A stretch of DNA of 64,000 nt from Diplonema japonicum (taxonomy: Eukaryota > Euglenozoa > Diplonemea > Diplonemida > Diplonemidae). Positions 18,037 through 25,811 of the stretch are shown piece by piece (the stretch's first letter is position 1; the number at the start of each line of letters is the position of its first letter). The DNA is taken from assembly GCA_964019335.1 (NCBI GenBank), contig OZ025746.1, positions 1 to 64,000 of the forward strand, in the 5' to 3' direction. A model generated the notes under the pieces. It saw nothing but the letters and a program-made list of their open reading frames with translations, had not been told where the DNA came from and did not search any database. Both the position numbers and the translations under genes were made by a program.

Positions 18037-18456
18037 TACGTAATTTTATTTATTTTCTGGTTCCCGATGGCACTCCCAAACCCCCCCAAAGCCAGGGGGT
18101 TGCTTGCACTGCTCGTCCACGCGTGGCAGTCAACCTGGGCCAGTCTTGCAATTTTGTGCTTATGCTTCATGGAATGGTTCAGGCGGCTATAAAGGGACCA
18201 GAGGCTCGACGGCTTAGCACTGGGCTTTCTGGTGCGGATGCGGCTGAACTCGATGAACTCCGTGAGGAACCTGAGTGCACCAGCGACGCATGGCCCCTGT
18301 TCTCGTCCACCCAAACAGCTCCCTACTTAGAGGGCTGCGAGCGATGTTCTTACCGCAGATGCCATCCATGACTGAAAGGCAAACCCGACTGCCAACACCA
18401 GGATGCAACAGCAGAATGGTGACATCCCTGTCCACGGTGGGCACCAACCATGGCAC
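18030..18456 (-). pseudogene. Mobile-element coding relic, possibly tyrosine recombinase N-terminal part
   Basis: Two overlapping minus-strand frames (18456-18214 and 18314-18030) without a sound start suggest one frameshifted coding remnant. The second contains FLTEFIEFSRIRTRKPS followed by SSLWSLYSRLNHSMKHKHKI. That second peptide resembles the core-binding region of eukaryotic mobile-element tyrosine recombinases, where a [ST]-L-W-x-x-Y-S-x-L pattern is common. The catalytic Arg/His/Tyr domain is not visible. Flanking palindromes support an inserted element. The family call is a pattern-based inference. Confidence 0.3.
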
Positions 18457-18533
18457 AAATACCGCAAAAATTTGTTGATTTTCTGGCCTCTTTTCTCTGA
18501 AGCCCCATTTTCACAAATCTGCAGAAAACATAA

Positions 18534-18561
18534 GGGAAAAAATAAAGTACTTTATTTTCCC
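18534..18561. repeat. AAATAAAGTACTTTATTT palindrome
   Basis: The 18-bp palindrome at 18540-18557 (20 bp if the outer A/T pair is included) is flanked by GGG and CCC, so that 18534-18561 can fold on itself. GGGAAAAA-[GA]-TAAAGT also occurs at 18006, which ties it to the inverted repeat at 17896-18036. It lies about 125 bp beyond the stop of the next gene. Confidence 0.7.
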
Positions 18562-18683
18562 TAGGGAAATATGGAAAACTTTATTTCTTTAGAGGGAATC
18601 CAGAAAATAAATAAAAAAATAAAATAAAAAAGCCCGACTCACACCTGAGTGGGCTCTACAAGTGTTGATAGCCTCATCATGGT

Positions 18684-19967
18684 TCACACGTGCTCCTCGC
18701 TGTCTTCAAGGTCCTGTTGTTCTTTATCGTTATCGAAGGTGTGCAGGGATGCTTTGCGGCTTCCTTCCTCGTGGCTGGCATCGGAGAAGGCGTCAGGGGT
18801 CGCGTTCGTGGAGGTGCCGCCTGTGTGAGCAAGCCAAGTGGCAAATTTCAGCTTCGCTTCGATAAGCTCATCCAACGCCCTGTCAGCCACCTCCCTTTCT
18901 GTGGCGATGGAGTCTGTAAGAGTTCTCACCGCATCGCTGCAGTGCTCGCCGTACAGCCCACACACCTCGCCGCCTGCCTCGTCCATCACACCCTGCCTCC
19001 ACACCCCTTCCTCTTCCACCAAGCACCTTACTACAAGCTCTTCATAACACGTTGTTTCCTCCGTCATTGTGGCCTCCTTGCAGTATTCTGCTGCGCCCTC
19101 CAACATGTTCATCGCCAGTTTTTTCGCACGCTCTGCTTCCGCTTCTGCGGCCTCTGCGGCCTGTCTCTCCCTCTCCCTGTCCTCCTCTGTCTCTTTCAGA
19201 TCCTGCAGCTGCCTTGAAAGGATCTCCGGCAGTGTGCCCAATGGGAGCGTCGCCTCCATCGCATCGCGCTGCGTTGAGCTGAAGATGCTGCTCGTCTTAG
19301 GGGCCAGCGAAAGAGGCTTATCCAACTCGCTGCCCCTGGGGGTCACAGGGGACAAAGGGGGGTTAGGGGTAGGAGAAGGGGAAGGGGAAGGAGAGGGCGA
19401 CGGAGAGGGTGAGCCAGAAGACGACTCATCCTCGTACCTCCTTGGAGGCAGCTGCGGAGGGAGCCCTATGATGTCGAGGGGGTCCGTCAGGTCCGTGGGA
19501 TCGGTTGGGTCGGTGGGGTCCGTCGGGTCGGTGGGATCGTACGACGCCCTTCTTGGCATCTGATACGCTTCCAGTGCAGGGTAGTCAATCGATATCCTCC
19601 TTGGCTGCGCAGGGGCCTCTCGACCCTGCCCCTGTCCCTGTATCTCAAAGGTGGAAGGTGTATTGACCACGATCTCGGGCAACGTGCTGAGCAGCAGCGT
19701 GCTGTCGAACGTGTTCCCTGTGTTCTCCTTCGCGTCGTCCATCACGACAGCCCTCCTTTCCTTCTCCATGTCATCAGTCTCAGAATTGACGGACGCCCTC
19801 GAACGCCTCCGCCACATGCGGATCGCTTCGCCACTATCCTCGTCGCATGTGCTCTCTTCTTCGGTGTCACTCTGCTCGTGCTTCGGCACTATATGTGTAT
19901 CTTCCTCTCCAGTGTCGCTGTTCGCCGCCCACTCCACATCACTGTCACTATCATCGAACGCCTGCAT
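18684..19967 (-). CDS. Acidic low-complexity protein with coiled coil (427 aa)
   Basis: Starts at an ATG at 19967 and encodes no domain I recognise. The N-terminal 60 residues are very acidic (DDSDSDVEW, EEESTCDEDSGE). The middle carries six Asp-Pro-Thr/Leu-Thr-type triplets (DPTDPTDPTD...) and an alternating Ser-Pro run, both coded by short tandem DNA repeats. From about residue 250 a long charged helix (ETEEDRERERQAAEAAEAE) predicts a coiled coil, then a Cys-containing helical region. No signal peptide or membrane span. Upstream ATGs exist, one opening a six-codon frame (ATG at about 20002, stop TAG), which may reduce translation. It is the last gene of the compact cluster 18684-27449. Confidence 0.75.
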   Translation of the reverse strand: MQAFDDSDSDVEWAANSDTGEEDTHIVPKHEQSDTEEESTCDEDSGEAIRMWRRRSRASVNSETDDMEKERRAVVMDDAKENTGNTFDSTLLLSTLPEIVVNTPSTFEIQGQGQGREAPAQPRRISIDYPALEAYQMPRRASYDPTDPTDPTDPTDPTDLTDPLDIIGLPPQLPPRRYEDESSSGSPSPSPSPSPSPSPTPNPPLSPVTPRGSELDKPLSLAPKTSSIFSSTQRDAMEATLPLGTLPEILSRQLQDLKETEEDRERERQAAEAAEAEAERAKKLAMNMLEGAAEYCKEATMTEETTCYEELVVRCLVEEEGVWRQGVMDEAGGEVCGLYGEHCSDAVRTLTDSIATEREVADRALDELIEAKLKFATWLAHTGGTSTNATPDAFSDASHEEGSRKASLHTFDNDKEQQDLEDSEEHV

Positions 19968-20060
19968 TCATATGCGCCTCCCTATGTGTTTGTGAACGAC
20001 ATGGTGACTGAAGACATTGAGAAACAAAATGCGGGGGAGGGGGGGGGGGGGTTCCTTTGT

Positions 20061-20077
20061 AAAAAGGGGTCCTTTTA
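20061..20077 (-). promoter_or_regulatory. Shared post-stop element, copy 1
   Basis: Overlapping the stop codon at 20077-20075, the minus strand reads TTAAAAGGACCCCTTTTTA. A near-identical stretch, TTAAAAAGACCCCTTTTTT, occurs just past the stop of the neighbouring gene. It may be a 3'-end processing signal. Confidence 0.5.
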
Positions 20078-21799
20078 AGTGCTTCTTTTCTTGCCGGCCA
20101 TCCCGTCGTGCTTTTTGAACTCGTTGTTCATCTTCAGCGTGAGCGCCACCACGTGCTCAGCTCTCTTGCTCTTTTTCACAAAGTTCGACTCGTCCATGGT
20201 CTCGAGGAGGTACCACACGTGACGTGATTTGAGGTACTGTTTGAAGGCATCCTTCGACACGTTGAAAGCGTGGGAGCAGTGTGCGAGGCAGAACTGGACA
20301 TCCGCCGAGCACAGTGCCTGGTCAGGGGTGTTGTTCAAGAGGTGGAGGAAGCAGGTTGTCGTGAGACGCGACCGCTCGACGTAAAATCGCAGAACCTCCA
20401 GCATGATGAGCACACGCATGTCGATACGTATGCCGGGCACCGTGTGGAGCAGCTTGTTCTCGTACTGCTCGAACCATGTTATGTTCCCAGTTTTAGTTTG
20501 CGTCTCATGCTCCTTGGTGAGCTCCATCTCCACCATTGCGTGCGCCTTGTCGATGGCACGCTTCGGGCTTGTGTTCACGTCGAACTTCTGGTTCAGCAGA
20601 CATTTAAACATTCTCTTCGACGTGCGTGCGCGTTCCGTCTCCAGCCGCATCAGCTCCCTCTCGCTCCGCTCACCGAACTCTTGCTTCTCTGCCTCCATGC
20701 GGCGCATGAACTGTTGGAACTCTTCAACCTTGTTGTCCTTCTTCTCCATGACTTCGTGCCGTCCCTTTCTGGCCTGCCGTCTGTACCTCACGGTCCTGTA
20801 GTTGTTGCCCGGCAGCTTGAGGTCCACCCAATTGCTGTGCAGTGCCGGCAGCCCTTTGAACTTAGCACTCTCGTCTTCGACCGCGGAGCTTATGGGCGGC
20901 AGCGGTGCCACGAGGTCACCCGACGAAGTAACCCTCTTCATGGTGCTCGGCTTTCTGTCGGTCGTTCCTGAGAACCGCATCTGCCTTATCCACTCGCCTG
21001 CTAGATCTAGGCCGCTGTCAGAGCTGAACATCGACTGGTGCCTGCGTATGCTGGGGGGGGCGCTGTGTCCACTTCCTGTATATGCGTACGGCTCTATCTC
21101 CACAAAACGTGTTTCTTCGCTCAGTGCATGCCCCAGCGACCTGTACATCTCCGCCTCGCTGGCTGTCTCTTTGTACTCATCTTCTGCGTCTTCTTGCACT
21201 TGTTCCTTTGGCTTTCCAGTTCTTTTCTTCAGAAGATGCAATGCTGAGTTCTGCGGTATCATCGGTATAGATGCCTTGCCCCTGTTGACAGCACGCCGCC
21301 CTTGCTTCGCTGTGATCATCACTTGTGCTGCCCGCTGGTGCTGCAGAATCAGCGCGTGCTTCGTTCTGCCCTGAGGCTGCACTGCCACGCTGGGCGGGAC
21401 GGGTTTCTTGTGTTTCTGACGCAGTTTTTGGGATTTCTTCAAGATCGTCTTGAACTTCGTGACAGCAAGGGCTGCCCACCACAGGGTCCACAGCTTGGGG
21501 CCTTTTGCGTGTTTCGAGTCGTTTTCCCTGTTGTCCTGTTTGACCAGCCACTGGTGTTGGTGCAGCTGCACCGGACGCACTTCTGATGTCATTACTTCTT
21601 TCTGACCCATTGCAAGTTTTCTTTCTCTCTCTGCCTCCCGTCTTTGCAGGAGGACTTTAACACCCACCAAGGCATCCTCGCACTGCTCGGAGTCGGCTGT
21701 GCTGTTCACCTTTTGCTCGTCATCTACATCGCAAATGTCTGCACAGCTCGCCGTGCCACTGCTGCCTTCCTCCTCCTCGGACTCGAACACGCAGAGCAT
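20075..21799 (-). CDS. Unassigned 574-aa protein with charged helices
   Basis: The frame starts at an ATG at 21799 and stops at 20075, 107 bp before the next gene's ATG. N-terminus is acidic (ESEEEEGSS), followed by basic helical segments, a Ser/Pro-rich middle with possible phosphorylation sites, and a coiled-coil-like block (EEFQQFMRRMEAEKQEFGER). The last 180 residues look like a folded helical domain (RVLIMLEVLRFYVERSRL, Cys/His-containing VQFCLAHCSH). No known domain recognised. An ATG 5 nt upstream is out of frame. The upstream CTAACGACACACAG looks like an intron branch site plus acceptor, so a 5'-UTR intron or spliced start is likely. Confidence 0.75.
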   Translation of the reverse strand: MLCVFESEEEEGSSGTASCADICDVDDEQKVNSTADSEQCEDALVGVKVLLQRREAERERKLAMGQKEVMTSEVRPVQLHQHQWLVKQDNRENDSKHAKGPKLWTLWWAALAVTKFKTILKKSQKLRQKHKKPVPPSVAVQPQGRTKHALILQHQRAAQVMITAKQGRRAVNRGKASIPMIPQNSALHLLKKRTGKPKEQVQEDAEDEYKETASEAEMYRSLGHALSEETRFVEIEPYAYTGSGHSAPPSIRRHQSMFSSDSGLDLAGEWIRQMRFSGTTDRKPSTMKRVTSSGDLVAPLPPISSAVEDESAKFKGLPALHSNWVDLKLPGNNYRTVRYRRQARKGRHEVMEKKDNKVEEFQQFMRRMEAEKQEFGERSERELMRLETERARTSKRMFKCLLNQKFDVNTSPKRAIDKAHAMVEMELTKEHETQTKTGNITWFEQYENKLLHTVPGIRIDMRVLIMLEVLRFYVERSRLTTTCFLHLLNNTPDQALCSADVQFCLAHCSHAFNVSKDAFKQYLKSRHVWYLLETMDESNFVKKSKRAEHVVALTLKMNNEFKKHDGMAGKKRST

Positions 21800-21894
21800 G
21801 GCATTCCTTGTGTCCTGTGTGTCGTTAGCACTGTCGTGATGCCACGGTAGAAAGGTAGGTATAACTACTGATCTTGATATTTGGGAAACAATGG

Positions 21895-21921
21895 AAATAA
21901 AAAAGGGGTCTTTTTAAATTA
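21895..21921 (-). promoter_or_regulatory. Shared post-stop element, copy 2
   Basis: Just past the stop (21921-21919) the minus strand reads TTAAAAAGACCCCTTTTTT, matching the element at 20061-20077 in sequence and in position relative to the stop codon. Confidence 0.5.
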
Positions 21922-22572
21922 TTTTACGCTTTTCTTCTTTTTCACGATCTTTTTGCGTTTTTTTTTCGGTGCCTCGCCCTCCCCCTCTTCTCCGTCGCCC
22001 TTTGTGTCCGTGTACACCCCCGCCACGCTGTCGTTCCCCGCGACCACCGTGTTGTCGATCAAGGGTAGCATCGCCTCCTCGCCCTCCGCCACAAGGTGCC
22101 TTATACTTGATATCACAATGTTTCGCAAGGACGGTGTGCTGTATGGGGGCTCGAGGGCTCCCTTTAGATTGCTGATGGGGTGGATGTCCTTTTCTATGAG
22201 GCGGCTCAGTCCTCGGGGGGCGGGTGCCAAGCCGTGTGTCCCGTTGGGAAGGCATAGCCTCAGGCTTACTTCTCTTAAATAAAACAACAGTCGTTGGTAC
22301 TCGTTTCGTGTAGCCTCCTGTGGCAAGCTGGCCAAACACCGTTTTGCCTCTGCTTCGCTGCAGCTTCTCGCGCTCAGCACCTTCCAAGCAATGCACCTGC
22401 TTTCCTCCCGCAGCGCCACCGGGATCTCGTGTGGCCACACCTCACCCTTCACGTCCGCTAGCTTCTCTATCAGCGTTGCTTCCGCCTCTTTCTTGCCCCC
22501 TTCTGCTGCCCAGAACAGCCACATACCCCTGGCGTCCAGCCCTTTCTTGCTATACCATGTCTTTACGTCCAT
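21919..22572 (-). CDS. Unassigned 217-aa protein with C-terminal nuclear-localisation-like tail
   Basis: ATG at 22572, stop at 21919. The first 190 residues look globular and mostly helical (MDVKTWYSKKGLDARGMWLF, then a region with NGTHGLAPAPRGLSRLIEK). The tail is acidic then strongly basic (EGEGEAPKKKRKKIVKKKK), a classical nuclear or nucleolar localisation pattern. No domain recognised. It sits 119 bp downstream of the next gene toward the left (ATG 21799) and 121 bp from the preceding stop at 22694. Confidence 0.75.
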   Translation of the reverse strand: MDVKTWYSKKGLDARGMWLFWAAEGGKKEAEATLIEKLADVKGEVWPHEIPVALREESRCIAWKVLSARSCSEAEAKRCLASLPQEATRNEYQRLLFYLREVSLRLCLPNGTHGLAPAPRGLSRLIEKDIHPISNLKGALEPPYSTPSLRNIVISSIRHLVAEGEEAMLPLIDNTVVAGNDSVAGVYTDTKGDGEEGEGEAPKKKRKKIVKKKKSVK

Positions 22573-22693
22573 TCCTTTAGAAGAAAAATAGAGGGAAGGA
22601 GGAAAATGGAGGGGGGGAAAAGACTGTTCTCTCTTGCTTGGAAAAACAACAATACTTTTTTATTCTTATTTTATTTTTTTTTTTCTCGGGAGC

Positions 22694-23134
22694 TCACCGC
22701 GGGAACAGCGCGACTGCTCTGCGGTTCTCGGATCGTTGGTAGAGATCGAGGTAGTAGATGTTTCTTTCGTAGTCGCAGTGTGCCTTTCTGACGCCTGCGG
22801 GCACAAGGTGGTGCTCAAAGGTGCGTGTTCTGAGGGGGCTTCGAGACGGGTTTGTTTTGGCAACAGTAGAACACATGAACCAAGGATTGGCCTCCAGCGT
22901 GCTGCGGTAGGGGAGGATGGTGGAGAGGTATGTGCTCACCCCTAGCAGGGTCACGCCAGCGTCATGTTCCAGCAGCTCCCCAGTGCCACAGCCGCCTTCC
23001 TTTGGCTTCAAGGCACGGCCTCTACGTGCTGTGCCCGTTCGTTTTGCTTTAAAAGTCTGTGCCCCATACTCAGTCTCCGCCCATTCATCCTCAATGAAGG
23101 GAACCACTCTCCTCCCTAGCCTGCCTTTCACCAT
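22694..23134 (-). CDS. Unassigned basic 146-aa protein
   Basis: The frame is open to 23314, but that part has a non-ATG start and low-complexity content. The ATG at 23134 is preceded by a pyrimidine tract and TTTTCAG three nucleotides before it, a splice acceptor that fixes the start. The protein (MVKGRLGRRVVPFIEDEW...) is basic, with conserved-looking blocks such as LEANPWFMCSTVAKTNPSR and RKAHCDYERNIYYLDLYQR. A ribosomal or RNA-binding role would suit the composition, but I do not recognise it. Stop is TGA, showing TGA is a stop in this genome. Confidence 0.7.
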   Translation of the reverse strand: MVKGRLGRRVVPFIEDEWAETEYGAQTFKAKRTGTARRGRALKPKEGGCGTGELLEHDAGVTLLGVSTYLSTILPYRSTLEANPWFMCSTVAKTNPSRSPLRTRTFEHHLVPAGVRKAHCDYERNIYYLDLYQRSENRRAVALFPR

Positions 23135-23251
23135 TCCCTGAAAATGTAAAAAGAAGGAAAAGTGATAACAAAAGGAAAGAAGTTCACTGAAGCAGTGACT
23201 GGGGTGGGAGGGGTGGATATGCAGTGGGGAGAATGTTTTTTTTTTTTTTAA

Positions 23252-23613
23252 CCCATAAAGGACCGCTATTTTTCGTCCAAAAAGTCGATTTTGAACTTTT
23301 CGTTCAAATACCAAAATAAAATGGCGAGAGTGGAGTTAGAGGGTGTGTACCTATATTATTTTCACTACCCCATTTCTGGAGCGCGAAGCGGCCTGCATTT
23401 CAGCCCCAGACGCGCCCAAACTTTGGTGGTAGAGCAGCATTTGAGAGAAACAACTCTTGCAAAGGGCACATGCTATCCGGAGGTATGCGACTTGTCCAAT
23501 TTAAACGTATTTCTATTTTCAAGTGGTTTTCAAGAGGTTTTCAGGTGGTTTTTTAAGTTGTCGTTGGTGTGAATTTTTTTTTAGCTGAATATTCAGCTCC
23601 GGTCCTTTATGGG
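23252..23613. mobile_element. piggyBac-like non-autonomous element (362 bp)
   Basis: Terminal inverted repeats CCCATAAAGGACCG (23252-23265) and CGGTCCTTTATGGG (23600-23613) are exact complements over 14 bp and are flanked by TTAA on both sides (23248-23251 and 23614-23617). TTAA target duplication with CCC...GGG ends is the hallmark of piggyBac-superfamily insertions. A 16-bp palindrome AGCTGAATATTCAGCT lies just inside the right end (23583-23598). The interior holds an 83-codon plus-strand frame (23321-23572) with no transposase features, so the element would depend on a transposase elsewhere. Perfect ends imply a fairly recent insertion, between two minus-strand genes. Confidence 0.85.
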
Positions 23614-23617
23614 TTAA

Positions 23618-24358
23618 AAAAAAAAGGGTAGATTTCAGTAAGCATTGGGGTAGTGCTCACTGTAAAGAAATTCACACAGCGTGCCTGGTCTTTATACCAG
23701 CAATATCATCGCCAGCCCATTTGCAGTTCATCGCCAGCCCATTTGCAGTTGCTTTGCCTTGGCTGCCCAAGAGGGGAAAAAAATATAAAAAAACAGGTCG
23801 ATGTGGACCACAAGGATCATCGTGGACTACTCACTCGATTTTTTTTTTTTTTTGGTACTTTTTGTTTCTTTTCTTCTTTTTTTTTCCCTCCCTCGTTCTT
23901 CTTTCTTTTTTTTTGACAAAAAAGGATAGGTCTGCAAAGAGCAAAAAAAAAATATATATATATATATTTGAAAGCACTTATTGCAAGGACAAACCTTTGC
24001 TTGTGGTGTCAAATTCACCAAAAAATACATCCTCGTCAAATGGGAGAGGGGGGGATAACATTTGCTGCAAAAAGAGAAAAATATAAACGAGTTATTGCTG
24101 AAAGCTGGCGTTTTTTTCCTTTCTTTTTTTCTACATTTCTTTTTCCAAAAGATAATAGTAAAGTGGGGGGGGGCTTTTTTTATTTGATTTTTTTCCCCCC
24201 ACTCGGGACAAAAAAGGGGTGGGGGGGAAACAAGAAGAAGAAAAAAAAACCACTAAGGGTGGTGAGAGCTGAAGAAAAAAAAAATGAAAAAAAAAAACCC
24301 TCCCTAAAAAGTTTGTGTACCAGAAACGATTTTTATTTATTTATTTATTTTTTTTTTT
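23618..24358. other. Spacer with a 22-bp tandem duplication
   Basis: A/T-rich spacer with homopolymers. CATCGCCAGCCCATTTGCAG (plus TT) occurs twice in direct succession at 23707-23728 and 23729-23750. No gene recognised. Confidence 0.6.
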
Positions 24359-25729
24359 TTACTGAGGATCGCTAGCAACGGTAACGAGGGGTTGGGGAGC
24401 GGGAACGGCAAAGAGAGAAGCCTCATCACAGTGATCGTCATCAGCGCTGTCGTCACTTTCAACAAGCTGCTGCTTGTATCCAGCACTGCTTCGGGAGAAG
24501 AACCCCCGCATGCCTCCCCGTTTCTTCTCGCCACCGCCACTACCGGACGTGCACCGTGCCGGGCTCGCTTCCTTCTCCTTTTCGCCATCTGAGCCGTCTC
24601 CCAGCATACCCAGTTTTTTGCTGTTTCCCAACGGGCTGCTAAAACTACCTTGAAGCTCACCTTCCGTCACCTCGGTCGGAGATGTTGGCTTCTTGCTCGA
24701 TTTTCTGAACAACGACCACCCCTTCTTCACAGGGCTGCTCACAGTGAACCCAGCCAAGGTGGTCATCAACAAAGGAACGGGTACAGAGTGCCAGCACTCA
24801 CCTGTTGCAGTCTGCACCAGCAGTCTTGAAGCACATTTTGTTATACTTGACACAATCCCTCCAAGGAACAAGCCACCGAGAGGGACCACCACAACCTCCC
24901 ACCCTGATGGTGTTAAAACCCATGACACCACCTCCTCCTCCTTCATGCACATTATACTGTTCCCACTGCATGTCACCTGTCCTTCTTTTGATCCGATGGA
25001 TATTTTCTCCTTGAAACCGGTTTCCTCGAAGCTCTGCAAGCAGTACCCTACAACGTCCGTCCCGTTGGACACGATGAGCTGCCTGTCGTCGTAGACGACA
25101 AGCGGTGTTGCCTCCTTGAAGGGCATCTTCTGCGGGAGAGGGGTTGATGTCACCCACTTCTTGCTCCGCGTGTCGAAGACGCGTATGCTTGAGGACGGCT
25201 TCTTGTTGCCCTCGTTCCTGCCCCCGAAGATCATGAGCAGCCCGTCCATCACAAGAGGGCTGCCTCCCCGTATTTTAGAGGTGCTTTTGCACAGTACGTT
25301 GGTTGTGCCTGTTGCCGTCTCTATCATGCTCACTGTGCTGCCTTTGCTTACGGCGTAGATGTGCCCTTGGCTGTACCCCAGGGTGCAGTCCTCCGGCAAT
25401 GGGGTGTCGAGGTGGACCTCATTGTCCGTGTCCCACTCCCCCTCCGTTGTGCACTTTAAACTTCTCAATGTCGTCTTGCTGACGTACCATCCCTCGCCTT
25501 CTTCGCCGTTCACTGCAATGCCTTCCACTCCTTTACACAGTGGTGTCCATTGACCGTCGAACGTGGGCCTTTCCGTGCTGTCTGTTGTGCCGACCGGGTT
25601 AGCTTCCCACTCGCAAGTCGGAGACGGCGGAGCATCTACAGGGGAAGGGGAGCGGACGGGCGGGTCCTCCTCTTCAGAGGAACAGCCGTCATCAAGCTTT
25701 ACCTTGGAGCTCTTGAAAAAGCTTTTCAT
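24359..25729 (-). CDS. Kelch-like beta-propeller protein (456 aa)
   Basis: I take the ATG at 25729 (MKSFFKSSK) rather than the in-frame ATG at 25822, which would overlap the end of the upstream gene and add an unlikely tail. The central part has weak kelch-type repeats: GYSQGHIYAVSKG, then LVMDGLLMIFGGRNEG with IRVFDTRSKKWVTSTPLP, then ATPLVVYDDRQLIVSNG. The diglycine plus spaced Tyr/Trp pattern is the kelch signature, but few repeats are well formed, so a complete propeller is uncertain. The C-terminal third is Ser/Lys/Gly-rich and ends in an acidic stretch. No signal peptide. The stop of the upstream gene is 82 bp away. Confidence 0.75.
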   Translation of the reverse strand: MKSFFKSSKVKLDDGCSSEEEDPPVRSPSPVDAPPSPTCEWEANPVGTTDSTERPTFDGQWTPLCKGVEGIAVNGEEGEGWYVSKTTLRSLKCTTEGEWDTDNEVHLDTPLPEDCTLGYSQGHIYAVSKGSTVSMIETATGTTNVLCKSTSKIRGGSPLVMDGLLMIFGGRNEGNKKPSSSIRVFDTRSKKWVTSTPLPQKMPFKEATPLVVYDDRQLIVSNGTDVVGYCLQSFEETGFKEKISIGSKEGQVTCSGNSIMCMKEEEVVSWVLTPSGWEVVVVPLGGLFLGGIVSSITKCASRLLVQTATGECWHSVPVPLLMTTLAGFTVSSPVKKGWSLFRKSSKKPTSPTEVTEGELQGSFSSPLGNSKKLGMLGDGSDGEKEKEASPARCTSGSGGGEKKRGGMRGFFSRSSAGYKQQLVESDDSADDDHCDEASLFAVPAPQPLVTVASDPQ

Positions 25730-25811
25730 GTGAATTTGCCTGTTCGGGTTGGTGCGGATATGAAAAAAAAGGAATGAAGAATAAACAAGGGTGGGGTGGG
25801 GTGCAGGACAG

